Positions 5,634-13,198 of a stretch of DNA of 26,657 bases are shown one piece after another. A model generated the notes under the pieces. It worked only from the letters and a program-made list of their open reading frames with translations, had not been told where the DNA came from and made no database searches. Origin of the DNA: CAZVWJ01 sp964631325 (lineage in GTDB: Bacteria > T1Sed10-126); the NCBI GenBank assembly GCA_964631325.1, contig CAZVWJ010000037.1:1-26657 (forward strand), in the 5' to 3' direction. Position 1 is the stretch's first letter, and each line of letters opens with the position of its first letter. The position numbers were made by a program, and so were the translations under genes.

Positions 5634-6689
5634 TCACAATATTTCGTCCGGGACCAGGGGAGGAGTGTATACACCGGACTCAGTGACAAAATAGTCGACG
5701 AGTTCGGCCGGGGTGGCGTCAAAGGCCGGGTTATAGACGGGCGCGTCAGCGGGAGCATTTGGTTGGCCGTAAATTTCGCGGAGTTCGGCGGCCGGCCGCT
5801 CCTCAATTTCAACCTCGGGGGCGGAGTGCTCGCGATCGAAAGTGGAGACCGGAGCGGCGACAATGAAATCTACATCGTGACGTTCAGCGAGCACCGCGTG
5901 CTTATAGGTGCCGATTTTATTAAAAACAACAGCCTGGTCACCGAACTGCTCGCCGCCGGTAAACACAATCCGATCGGCTCCCACAATTACCGCATCAACT
6001 TCATTCTGCTGGAGAGATAAACCACTGGCATTGTCGGGAATCAAGCGGTAAGGAACCCCGTGATGGGCGAGCTCGACGGTGGTAATTCGTGCTCCCTGAT
6101 TCAACGGCCGGGTTTCATTGACAAAGACCTCCAGCTCTTTGCCGGCTTCGACAGCCGAGTAGATAACTCCTAACGCCGTACCCCAGCCAACGGTAGCCAG
6201 GGCCCCGGCATTACAATGAGTCATCACGGTCTGGCCTGGCTCTAACAGGCCGGCTCCGTTCTCTCCGAGCCGCCGGTTAGTGTGAATATCCGCTTCCACT
6301 ATTTCTTTTGCTTTAGCCAGGGCCACTGGCGCAAAATTTTTCTTCCCTTCTACCTGATACACTTCTTCCAGGACCTGGTTGACTCCCCAGCGCAGGTTCA
6401 CAGCCGTGGGCCGCGCAGCAGCCACTTTTTCTGCCGTAGTCTTCAGCGCTTCCAGCATTTCTTTGCGGCCGGACTCCTCCAGATTTTGCGCGGCCAGGGC
6501 AACACCAAGCGCCCCCGCCGCACCAAGCGCCGGGGCACCACGCACCCGGAGTATCTTTATACTTTCCACTAATTCCTCCACTGTCTGAGCATAATAAAAA
6601 GTGTATTCACGGGGGAGTTGAGTCTGGTCAATCATCCGAATAGCCTGCTTCTCATCTGACCAGCAAATAGTTCGTTCCATTTTATCCAT
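5634..6689 (-). CDS. mtnA: S-methyl-5-thioribose-1-phosphate isomerase family (MtnA-like)
   Basis: 351 aa from an ATG 9 nt after a GGAGG that lies in the end of the upstream gene (4-bp gap); an earlier in-frame start inside that gene is less likely. Family landmarks are clear: RGAPALG at 50-56, the catalytic cysteine in THCNAGALATVGWGTALG (C159), the catalytic aspartate in VGADRI (D239) and NKIGTY at 257-262. Between VGADRI and NKIGTY there is an insertion of about 8 residues (FTGGEQFGDQAVVF) compared with the usual AANGDVA. The family turns 5-methylthioribose-1-phosphate, and in some relatives 5-deoxyribose-1-phosphate, into the matching ribulose phosphate. Pairing with a class II aldolase fits the aldolase-type salvage route better than full methionine recycling, since no mtnC/D/X genes are here. 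Confidence 0.88.
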   Translation of the reverse strand: MDKMERTICWSDEKQAIRMIDQTQLPREYTFYYAQTVEELVESIKILRVRGAPALGAAGALGVALAAQNLEESGRKEMLEALKTTAEKVAAARPTAVNLRWGVNQVLEEVYQVEGKKNFAPVALAKAKEIVEADIHTNRRLGENGAGLLEPGQTVMTHCNAGALATVGWGTALGVIYSAVEAGKELEVFVNETRPLNQGARITTVELAHHGVPYRLIPDNASGLSLQQNEVDAVIVGADRIVFTGGEQFGDQAVVFNKIGTYKHAVLAERHDVDFIVAAPVSTFDREHSAPEVEIEERPAAELREIYGQPNAPADAPVYNPAFDATPAELVDYFVTESGVYTPPLVPDEIL

Positions 6690-6693
6690 ATAT

Positions 6694-7326
6694 TTATTCC
6701 TCCGGTTGTCCGTATTCTTCAAATCGCCGGCCCGCTTTTTCTACTTGCTCGTCATTTAGTTCAGCCGGAGAGCCAAGCTGACGGGCCTGGCAGTAGACCC
6801 GGGCCGCAAACTCAATTGACTCAGCCAGTTCAAATGTTTCTTTAAGTGTCTCCCCGAAAGCAATTAGCCCGTGATTGGCAAGCAGGCAGGCGGTCGTCCC
6901 TTTCGTTTGCAGGGTATGAACTACTTTTTTACTCAGTTCTTCAGTCCCAAAAGTGGCGTAATCCGCCACCGGTATTTCTCGTCCGGCCGGTACTGACATG
7001 TAATGGACCGGGGGCAACGGTTCGCGGAGCACAGCAAGCGTGGTGGCCCAGGGAGAATGTGTATGCACCACCGCTCCGCAGGAAAAATTTTCATACAGAG
7101 CCAGGTGCAGGGGCAGTTCCGAAGTAGGTTTTTTCTCTCCCGCCAGTATTTTACCCGCCGGGGAAACCACCGGAATCATTTCGGCAGACAATCTATCATA
7201 AGAAATTCCAGACGGAGTAACACCCACTCGTTCCCCCTTACGAAGACTTAGATTTCCCGAAGTAGCTGGCGTCAAACCGGCTAATTTCTTGCTAAAACGA
7301 GCCACTACATCACCAATATCTTCCAT
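6694..7326 (-). CDS. Class II aldolase/dehydratase (fuculose-1-phosphate aldolase or MtnB-like)
   Basis: 210 aa; the ATG is 8 nt after GGGAGG and an in-frame stop lies just upstream, so the start is firm. The class II aldolase/adducin fold is shown by SGNLSLR at 23-29, TPSGISYD at 37-44, the catalytic glutamate E70 in TSELPLH, and zinc ligands H88 and H90 (HTH) and H152 (ANHGL), spaced as in FucA. Relatives either cleave a 5-deoxy- or methylthio-ribulose-1-phosphate to DHAP plus an aldehyde, or dehydrate methylthioribulose-1-phosphate (MtnB). Sequence alone does not separate these. With mtnA directly behind it, and a nucleoside deaminase divergent from it, cleavage of the MtnA product is the best guess. 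Confidence 0.85.
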   Translation of the reverse strand: MEDIGDVVARFSKKLAGLTPATSGNLSLRKGERVGVTPSGISYDRLSAEMIPVVSPAGKILAGEKKPTSELPLHLALYENFSCGAVVHTHSPWATTLAVLREPLPPVHYMSVPAGREIPVADYATFGTEELSKKVVHTLQTKGTTACLLANHGLIAFGETLKETFELAESIEFAARVYCQARQLGSPAELNDEQVEKAGRRFEEYGQPEE

Positions 7327-7361
7327 CCATCATGCCTCCCTGTAAGGAAAAATAGGTTGTA

Positions 7362-7367
7362 ATTATA
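7362..7367 (-). promoter_or_regulatory. Consensus -10 box upstream of the aldolase-mtnA operon
   Basis: A perfect TATAAT on the minus strand about 36 bp before the aldolase ATG. The -35 position has only a weak match (TGGAAG at 17 bp). The 204-bp divergent gap (7327-7530) holds no structure I recognise as a SAM, SAH or other riboswitch. Confidence 0.45.
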
Positions 7368-7530
7368 ACAGGGTTTAAACTCCTCTTCCACCGGTGATAG
7401 AAAGATTATTTTCAGAGGTCTATGTTATGATTTTTACACTACATATATTTGCTTTAAAGCTCCTCACCTGTGATATGTTATTCTGTTTGGATGAAAATAT
7501 AATGTAATCTCAAAATGAGGGTGAGATTCA

Positions 7531-8790
7531 ATGGATTTGTTGATAAAAAATTGTCTCCATCAGGGAAAAAAAGTTGATTTGCTGGTGGAAGCGGGAACGA
7601 TAAAGGAAATCGGTCAATTTAAAAAGTCGGCAGTCAATCCGGATGAAATAATTGAAGCCGACGGTCAGATAGTTTTTCCCGCCCTCCTGAACGGTCACAC
7701 TCACGCTGCAATGACATTGTTCCGGGGATACGGCGATGATATGCCCCTCCAGAAATGGCTGAAGGAAAAGATCTGGCCGGCGGAAGACCGGTTAACTGAA
7801 GAAGCCGTCTACTGGGGAACCCGACTCGCCTGCGTGGAGATGATCAAAAGCGGCACCTGTTTTTTCAATGACATGTACTGGCAGCCCGAAGCTTCAATGC
7901 AGGCAGTCGAAGATAGCGGAATTCGGGCGGAAATATCGGGGGTCTTCATTGATAATTTTGACCGGGCAACAGCGGAAGAGTTCAAAAACATAAATGTAGA
8001 ACTGCACGAAAAAAGCAAAGAATATTCGGATAGAATTAAATTCGCTCTTGGACCGCATTCAATCTACACGGTCAGTCCGGAGAGTCTCCGCTGGGTGGCT
8101 AAATACACGCGCAAACATAATCTGCCCGTCCATATCCACCTGGCTGAAACAGAATACGAAGTAACAGAATGTAGAGAAGAAAACAACACCACCCCGGTCA
8201 AATACCTGGATGAGCTGAACTTTTTTCACGACCGGGTGCTGGCAGCCCACGGTCTCTGGCTGGAAGACGAAGAAATCGAAATTCTCGCCGACAACAGCGT
8301 CAGTCTTGCTTACAATCCCCTGTCAAATCTCAAACTTGCCTCCGGCGATGATTTTAAATACAGCCAGTTAAAGGAAGCGGGCGTGAAGATATGCCTGGGA
8401 ACCGACGGAGTTGCTTCAAACAACAGCCTGAATTTATGGGAAGAAATAAAGATGGCGGCACTAATCCAGAAAAATCGCCAGAAAGATCCAACCGTTCTAC
8501 CGGCAACCGAAACCCTGGGACTGGCAACCAGAAAACCGGCCGAGATATTCAGACTAAACTCCGGCCGAATTGAAACGGGAGCCAACGCTGATTTGATCCT
8601 CATTGACCCTGCCCATCCGGGCCTTCAACCTGATTTCGAGGTGGATTCTCTTCTGACCTATTCCCTCCCCCAGGAAGCAATCACCACGGCTATCTGTAAC
8701 GGCCAGGTGGTAATGGAAAACAGGGAAGTGAAAGAGGAAAGCAAGATAATTGCGAAAGTCCGTAATCTGGCTGAGAGATTTCGCGTCTAA
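7531..8790 (+). CDS. mtaD: Amidohydrolase: 5-methylthioadenosine / S-adenosylhomocysteine / 5'-deoxyadenosine deaminase type
   Basis: 419 aa, ATG after TGAGGGTGAG. All zinc-site residues of this amidohydrolase group are present: H56 and H58 (NGHTHAAM), H203 and E206 (HIHLAETE), H240 (AAHG) and D292 (LGTDG). Further family signs are LFRGYGDDMPLQKWL after the first motif and YNPLSNLKLASG at 261-272. The TIM-barrel enzyme sits on a composite beta-sandwich made of N- and C-terminal parts (VVMENREV near the end). Relatives deaminate MTA, SAH or 5'-deoxyadenosine to the inosine form. Divergence from the aldolase-mtnA pair supports a shared role in clearing SAM by-products. Guanine or chlorohydrolase-type relatives are less likely. 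It ends with a 4-bp convergent overlap with the next gene. Confidence 0.87.
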   Translation: MDLLIKNCLHQGKKVDLLVEAGTIKEIGQFKKSAVNPDEIIEADGQIVFPALLNGHTHAAMTLFRGYGDDMPLQKWLKEKIWPAEDRLTEEAVYWGTRLACVEMIKSGTCFFNDMYWQPEASMQAVEDSGIRAEISGVFIDNFDRATAEEFKNINVELHEKSKEYSDRIKFALGPHSIYTVSPESLRWVAKYTRKHNLPVHIHLAETEYEVTECREENNTTPVKYLDELNFFHDRVLAAHGLWLEDEEIEILADNSVSLAYNPLSNLKLASGDDFKYSQLKEAGVKICLGTDGVASNNSLNLWEEIKMAALIQKNRQKDPTVLPATETLGLATRKPAEIFRLNSGRIETGANADLILIDPAHPGLQPDFEVDSLLTYSLPQEAITTAICNGQVVMENREVKEESKIIAKVRNLAERFRV

Positions 8791-10388
8791 TCCGGCGTGA
8801 TTAGTTTCATATGATCCAAGCGCCGGCGAATCGTATGTTCGGCCAGAATTTTTTCCCGGGCACGGCGACCTATTTCCCGACGCTCTTCGTCGTGATCCAG
8901 GTAATAATCCAATTTTTCTACCAGGTCCGCCCGGTCGGTATAAATCACACATTCCTCGCCCGGGGTGAACAGCTCACGCAGAGCATCTGATTCTTCCGTC
9001 AGCACAACCTGGCCGCAGGCCATTACATCAAACACCCGCATCGTAATAATTTCCGGCTGATATATCCGGTTAACATCAAGATTTATTTTACTGCCGTTAT
9101 AAATTTTTGTTAGTTCTTCCTCGTGGGCCGCCTCGCCGCAGAAATTCCCCTGCCGGCCCGTCTGTCCCTCCCAGCCATCATCCCCCCAGACTGCCAGCTC
9201 ATAGCTGTCCCCGGCAGAACGAATCACATCTAACCTTTTCCTGAACGCCCGGTATTCCGCAAGAATCATTGGCAGGGAATAGGTCTCATTTTCAAATTCA
9301 ATTACCTGCGGAATTCCAAGCTGGGCCACTTGCTCACGCAACCGGGGCAGAGTATCCTCGCCCCAGGCCGGAAACTCACTGATCCAGTTGTTCAACTTAC
9401 GCCGGAACGTGCTCCAATCCGCCTCCGGATAGTCCTGTTCTCGCCGATTTAACCAGCGCATCAGAAGGTTTAACAACCGGTCCGCGTTAGCCTTCAACGA
9501 ACTGCCGACAAAACTGACCTCCGCTTGATATTCAGACTCTATTTCTTCGCCGGCAACCGGAGATCTTTTTCCGGGATTGGCAGCCAGGGGTAAATAATTC
9601 ACGGTCTCATAACCGGCCTGCTGGAAGTGATCGATATTCCTCCGGCGGTAGGTGAAAACTGAAGTGTGTTCGGCATGCTGGGCTCGAATTTCTGCTATCG
9701 GACTGGTCGCCGGGTCTATCTCCCAACAGATATAGTCCAGGTCAGCCCGGGCAGCCACGGCCGGTAGCCCTTCAATTAAGTTTATGCTAAAAAACCGACT
9801 GCCGGGGAAACTGGAGAATTGTTGATATAATCCCGCCGGTTTCCAGTTCATGCTGTTAAACGGAAACAGGCACTGATTCTGGTCGGAAAGCGCCTCAATT
9901 ACATCCCGGTAAAAGAGCGCCCCGACCTGAACAAAAATAAGTTCTTCATCGGGATTGGCCTGACTGGACCAGTGAACAAGGTTTTGTGGTAGGGGAGCAT
10001 ACTGCTGGCGATAGAGGGGGTGGACAGCCGCAGAAAATGGAGTAGAGAAAAAACCGGAAGCAAAGTGCAGGCCACAACCCAATTTCCACTGGCGCTCGCG
10101 GAGAACTTCCCGGTGCCGGTCTAAAAATTCTTTCAGCCGGCGAGGATCCGGCTCATAAAGGCGATGACCGGAACCGAAGTCCAGCAGTCTTTCAGCCCGG
10201 GATCGACTGCCAAGCCCAAAGAAAAGGAAAGGCTCAGAGCCGTTTTTGTCAATTCGTCCTTCATAATCTGAAAAACGCTGCCAATTCTGAAGTGAATAAT
10301 AATAGAGTTCCCCGTTGACCGAGCGGACCGAAGTTGAGGGACTCCGGAGCTCAAGTAATTTAGAAAGCGAAGTAGTGGGAGAATTCAC
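8787..10388 (-). CDS. CgeB-like glycosyltransferase, translationally coupled to an OmpA-type lipoprotein
   Basis: 533 aa, GTG start within a GTGA overlap with the stop of the upstream gene, which implies translational coupling. No signal peptide is seen. The C-terminal third has the family motif YNGSKINLDVNR, then MRVFDVMACGQVVLTE and ELFTPGEECVIY, as in group-1 GT-B transferases of the CgeB family. A central VSFVGSSLKANADRLL is the usual linker to that domain. The N-terminal 250 residues resemble the DUF3880-type half only loosely. It is longer than the 3907-5085 protein and only distantly related to it. A role in glycosylating an envelope component is plausible, but acceptor and sugar are unknown. 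Confidence 0.7.
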   Translation of the reverse strand: MNSPTTSLSKLLELRSPSTSVRSVNGELYYYSLQNWQRFSDYEGRIDKNGSEPFLFFGLGSRSRAERLLDFGSGHRLYEPDPRRLKEFLDRHREVLRERQWKLGCGLHFASGFFSTPFSAAVHPLYRQQYAPLPQNLVHWSSQANPDEELIFVQVGALFYRDVIEALSDQNQCLFPFNSMNWKPAGLYQQFSSFPGSRFFSINLIEGLPAVAARADLDYICWEIDPATSPIAEIRAQHAEHTSVFTYRRRNIDHFQQAGYETVNYLPLAANPGKRSPVAGEEIESEYQAEVSFVGSSLKANADRLLNLLMRWLNRREQDYPEADWSTFRRKLNNWISEFPAWGEDTLPRLREQVAQLGIPQVIEFENETYSLPMILAEYRAFRKRLDVIRSAGDSYELAVWGDDGWEGQTGRQGNFCGEAAHEEELTKIYNGSKINLDVNRIYQPEIITMRVFDVMACGQVVLTEESDALRELFTPGEECVIYTDRADLVEKLDYYLDHDEERREIGRRAREKILAEHTIRRRLDHMKLITPD

Positions 10389-11128
10389 CGGGAAATTTGG
10401 ATCTGTTTTTGAGGCACACCGGGAGGAAGCAGCATGATCTCTACGCGCCGGTTCAAGCGGCGCTGTTCAGGGGCGTCATTAGGAGCAACCGGATGGTGTT
10501 CACCAAACCCGGCGGCAATCAGACGACTTTCATCCAGTCCGGGCAGATAACTAAGGTATTTAACTACATTTACGGCTCGCTGGGCCGACAGGTCCCAGTT
10601 AGAAGGAAACTTTTCCGTTTTCGTGGGCAGTGTATCAGTATGACCGCAGACCATAACCATCCTTTTGGGGTAATCAAGCAACAGCTTGGCCACCTCGTCC
10701 AGGACCGGGCGGGCCGACTTTCGGATTTTTGCACTGCGCATGGAGAACAGAATCCTGGATTTCAGGGTTAGAATTACATTATTCCCCCGGCTTTCCGCCT
10801 GGACTTTTTCTATCTTATCCGCTTTCTCAGTGATTTTCTTAGTCTTTTCGCTGGCAGAGGCTCTCTGCTTTGATTCAACTTTTTGAGACTCTACTTCCGG
10901 TTGAGAAGATTTTTCTTCTGCCTGTTCTTTTCCCTCTTTTCCCTCTTTTCCCTCGGGAACGTCCATCTTTTGCCGTTTTTTCTTCCGCTCTTTTTCTCCA
11001 CCTTTTGACTTTTCTGTTTTAACTTTAACCGACGGTTCTGGTTCCGTCTCCCGCGGTTCATAGCTGGCACAGCCCACCACAAAAACAACAGTCAGAAACA
11101 AAACGAAACAGCTCCGTAGAAATTTCAC
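10385..11128 (-). CDS. OmpA-domain (peptidoglycan-binding) lipoprotein
   Basis: 247 aa from the GTG that follows GGAG by 9 nt. A TTG at 11137 directly abuts that site and would lengthen the signal peptide, so it is less likely. Signal peptide with lipobox VVGC, lipidated cysteine C20. Residues about 25-110 are a Lys/Glu-rich linker with an EGK triplet repeat (EGKEGKEGKE) and predicted coil. The OmpA/MotB C-terminal domain (about 115-240) holds VMVCGHTDTLP and NWDLSAQRAVNVVKYL; the Asp and Arg of the latter normally bind diaminopimelate in peptidoglycan. It probably tethers the outer membrane to the wall, or is part of a flagellar or motor-like complex. It is coupled to the downstream glycosyltransferase. 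Confidence 0.88.
   Translation of the reverse strand: MKFLRSCFVLFLTVVFVVGCASYEPRETEPEPSVKVKTEKSKGGEKERKKKRQKMDVPEGKEGKEGKEQAEEKSSQPEVESQKVESKQRASASEKTKKITEKADKIEKVQAESRGNNVILTLKSRILFSMRSAKIRKSARPVLDEVAKLLLDYPKRMVMVCGHTDTLPTKTEKFPSNWDLSAQRAVNVVKYLSYLPGLDESRLIAAGFGEHHPVAPNDAPEQRRLNRRVEIMLLPPGVPQKQIQISR
10928..10954. repeat. Three tandem 9-bp repeats in the lipoprotein linker
   Basis: TTTTCCCTC occurs three times head to tail and encodes the EGK repeats of the linker. Gain or loss of a unit keeps the frame, so linker length can vary. Confidence 0.85.
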
Positions 11129-11194
11129 AGAAATCAACTCCAGTTAAATAAAGATCAATTTTGCCACCAGCCCAAATACTCAAGTTACTTATAA

Positions 11195-11222
11195 ACTATA
11201 GCGAGCTGAGTGTTTAATGCAA
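11195..11222 (-). promoter_or_regulatory. Sigma-A-like promoter for the lipoprotein-glycosyltransferase operon
   Basis: Minus strand TTGCAT (11222-11217), 16 bp, TATAGT (11200-11195), about 67 bp before the lipoprotein GTG. Confidence 0.5.
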
Positions 11223-11259
11223 CTATTTTATCCTCCAGGGGGAGAAGAAAACCGGGTCT

Positions 11260-11280
11260 GGTTAAGATTAGTGCTTAACC
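11260..11280. promoter_or_regulatory. Inverted repeat GGTTAAG-N7-CTTAACC upstream of the DUF5610-like gene
   Basis: A perfect 7-bp inverted repeat with loop ATTAGTG lies 76 bp before the chosen ATG at 11357. It may be an operator or leader hairpin. No T-run follows. Confidence 0.35.
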
Positions 11281-11356
11281 TTCAATGAATTCGAGCCGAT
11301 TCTTAAAAAAGCAAGGAAGCAAAATTTATTCTTATTTTACCAATGGAGTGATACCG

Positions 11357-12148
11357 ATGCCGATCAATCCTATTTCGTTGCCGCCCAGTCAGCCTCAACC
11401 TCAATCAAGCGAAAATTCCGCCAGCGCCGAGGGGGAACAGGCAAATATCAACCGAAACAAATTACAGCAGGCTTTATTCTCCCACCAGGAAACCAAAAGT
11501 GCCTACTTCCAACAGGAAAGTGACGGCCAGTCCACGGGAGTAAAACTGGACCTTTCCAAAAATGTCAGCATGGGAGTAAACAAAAAGACTGCCCAGATGG
11601 TTATTGAAACCAAGGTAAAAATGTCGCTATCAGCTCGTTTTGAATCCTCAGGCGGGGAAAAAGGTCTTTCACTTCCTCAGGGAAACGAAGAGTTTACGCC
11701 CGGAAAAACAGCAGAACGATTATTTGATTTTGCTAAAAAAATAATGTCTGATTTCATGGAGGGGGCTGAACAGGGGGAAGATAAATCCGAACAGGCCGAC
11801 AAAAGCGAAGAGGCCTTTAAGGAAGAGGCCAAAAAAGCAAGTGAGAAAGGATTCAAGCAGGCCAAGCAGGAACTTGGAATGGGTCTGGACGGAGAGCTAA
11901 AAGAACTTTTCAGCAGTGTGCAAAGCCAGTTTATGGAAATGCTGGATTTACTCGGAGAGGAAAATCAGGCCAAAGCGGCCGAGAAAGCAGAAGGGCAGGA
12001 AAAAGCTGAAGAAGCCCAGCAGGATAGCGGTCAGCCGGACAATTCAGCCGTAGAAGAAATAGCGGCTGAAAATAGCCGGGCCGCCACTCAAACCAACGGA
12101 ATTCCTTCCGGCATCGCCCAGTTGCTCGGCCGCGGACGAAACGGATAA
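11357..12148 (+). CDS. DUF5610-like acidic protein of unknown function
   Basis: 263 aa from an ATG 8 nt after GGAG; an upstream ATG at 11285 has no such site. Residues about 113-196 follow the DUF5610 pattern as I recall it: FTPGKTAERLFDFAKKIM, then EEAFKEEAKKASEKGFKQAK, an acidic stretch and FMEMLDLL. Before it are a Pro/Gln-rich start, a VKLDLSKNVSMGV segment and a VIETKVKMSLSARFES strand. The tail is Ala/Glu-rich and predicted coiled or disordered. There is no signal peptide or membrane helix. The family's role is not known to me. The gene is alone on its strand between two divergent or convergent operons. Confidence 0.6.
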   Translation: MPINPISLPPSQPQPQSSENSASAEGEQANINRNKLQQALFSHQETKSAYFQQESDGQSTGVKLDLSKNVSMGVNKKTAQMVIETKVKMSLSARFESSGGEKGLSLPQGNEEFTPGKTAERLFDFAKKIMSDFMEGAEQGEDKSEQADKSEEAFKEEAKKASEKGFKQAKQELGMGLDGELKELFSSVQSQFMEMLDLLGEENQAKAAEKAEGQEKAEEAQQDSGQPDNSAVEEIAAENSRAATQTNGIPSGIAQLLGRGRNG

Positions 12149-12159
12149 CTTAAATCAGC

Positions 12160-12657
12160 TTATTCCCGGTCCGCGCTCATTTCACGAAGCTGTCGATTGG
12201 TAGACCGTAGACGCCGGCTAAGAGTCAGGGCCAGCACAAATAGAACTTTGCTTCCGGTCCGGGGGGTTTCCTTGATCAAACTCATAAATTCCTCGCCCGG
12301 TAAAAAAAGCGCCCTCCCCGGAGATTCACAGAAAATATAAGCAGAACGCGGTTCTCGGTCCAGCAGTGACATCTCACCAATATATTCTCCCTCTCCCATC
12401 GTCGCAACGTTTTCTCCGTTTTTACTTAATTTTACACTGACCCGCCCGGAATCTATAATGTATAAGCCATCCCCGGCTCCCCCTTTTTCAATTAACATTT
12501 CCCCCTCCTCAAGCTCAACCAACCGACAACAACGAGCAATGGATACCAGGTCCTTCTCCCGGCAATTTTCAAATAACTTTACCTTGTTTAACACTGCAAT
12601 TTTTTCCAGAGTCGCATCACTAATCTTTCGAAACCAGCTCCGAATAAAATCAAACAT
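12160..12657 (-). CDS. Cyclic-nucleotide-binding domain protein without DNA-binding domain
   Basis: 165 aa, ATG after AAGGTGAG with 5 nt spacing. One cNMP-binding beta-roll spans about residues 27-140, with the hinge (KLFENCREKDLVSIA), LEEGEMLIEKG, DGLYIIDSGRV and the phosphate-binding cassette GEMSLLDREPRSA. In that cassette the Glu and Arg normally hold the ribose and phosphate. A C-terminal helix (LFVLALTLSRRLRSTNRQL) ends the protein. There is no helix-turn-helix, so it is not a CRP-type regulator. It is the second gene of a unit with the membrane protein 12 bp upstream and may sense a nucleotide or act as a structural adaptor at the membrane. Confidence 0.85.
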   Translation of the reverse strand: MFDFIRSWFRKISDATLEKIAVLNKVKLFENCREKDLVSIARCCRLVELEEGEMLIEKGGAGDGLYIIDSGRVSVKLSKNGENVATMGEGEYIGEMSLLDREPRSAYIFCESPGRALFLPGEEFMSLIKETPRTGSKVLFVLALTLSRRLRSTNRQLREMSADRE

Positions 12658-12669
12658 ATTTTCTCACCT

Positions 12670-13041
12670 TTATTTTTGAATAAGAGCCAACGCGGAGATG
12701 ATAAAAGTCACAAACTGGTAGAAAAAATAAAGTAAAAATAGAACCGCACCGCTGGCCAGGGACCATTTAATCCAGACAGCCCGCGAAGATTTTTCTTGTT
12801 TTTTCAGCCCCGAAAGATTTTTCTTTGCATACCGGTATAATTTTTTTAAAAACGATTCGCTGGTTTCATAAAAAAAGAGTGAACTTTTATATTCCTCATC
12901 AAAGGAAGGATATACTTCCGAGCTTCGGATCGAAGAGAAAAATTCGCGGACCTGATCAAGCTTCTCCGGATCCCCGCGAAAAAGTATTTGAGTTTTTCCC
13001 ACCCGGCGCTCGGGAATTATTTTAAAAGGTTTTTTCGCCAT
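12670..13041 (-). CDS. Small C-terminally membrane-anchored protein of unknown function
   Basis: 123 aa from the ATG 6 nt after GGGAG; a TTG 18 bp upstream is a weaker choice. Residues 1-80 are basic and soluble-looking, with KTQILFRGDPEKLDQVREFF and SSLFFYETSESFLKKLYRYA. A single long hydrophobic stretch (about 93-121, ASGAVLFLLYFFYQFVTFII) makes it a tail-anchored protein or a two-pass hairpin. I do not recognise a family. It precedes the cyclic-nucleotide-binding protein by 12 bp, so the two probably work together. Confidence 0.7.
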   Translation of the reverse strand: MAKKPFKIIPERRVGKTQILFRGDPEKLDQVREFFSSIRSSEVYPSFDEEYKSSLFFYETSESFLKKLYRYAKKNLSGLKKQEKSSRAVWIKWSLASGAVLFLLYFFYQFVTFIISALALIQK

Positions 13042-13129
13042 TACTTTCTCCCGCTTCAAACCATAGTTATATGGAGCAAATGATATATTTGTTACAATTA
13101 GTTTCTATATAAATTTAGCTAAGAAAAAT

Positions 13130-13160
13130 TTGCTTATTGCTTATTAATTGTAATTATACT
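13130..13160 (+). promoter_or_regulatory. gltB: Possible promoter for glutamate synthase
   Basis: TTGCTT (13130-13135) and TATACT (13155-13160) are separated by 19 bp, longer than ideal. The region is very A+T rich and diverges from the membrane-protein operon. The gene itself has a strong AAGGAG site 6 nt before its ATG. Confidence 0.3.
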
Positions 13161-13198
13161 TAAAATTATTTGATAAACGAAGTAAGAAGGAGTTAATC

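Noticed and set aside
7327..7530. SAM/SAH riboswitch between the salvage genes
   Set aside because: No matching stem pattern or conserved boxes were seen on either strand.
8554..8952. Minus-strand ORF across the convergent junction
   Set aside because: Overlaps two well-supported genes in other frames and shows no domain.
12160..12657. CRP-type transcription factor that might bind 2883-2898
   Set aside because: It has the cyclic-nucleotide domain only, with no helix-turn-helix.
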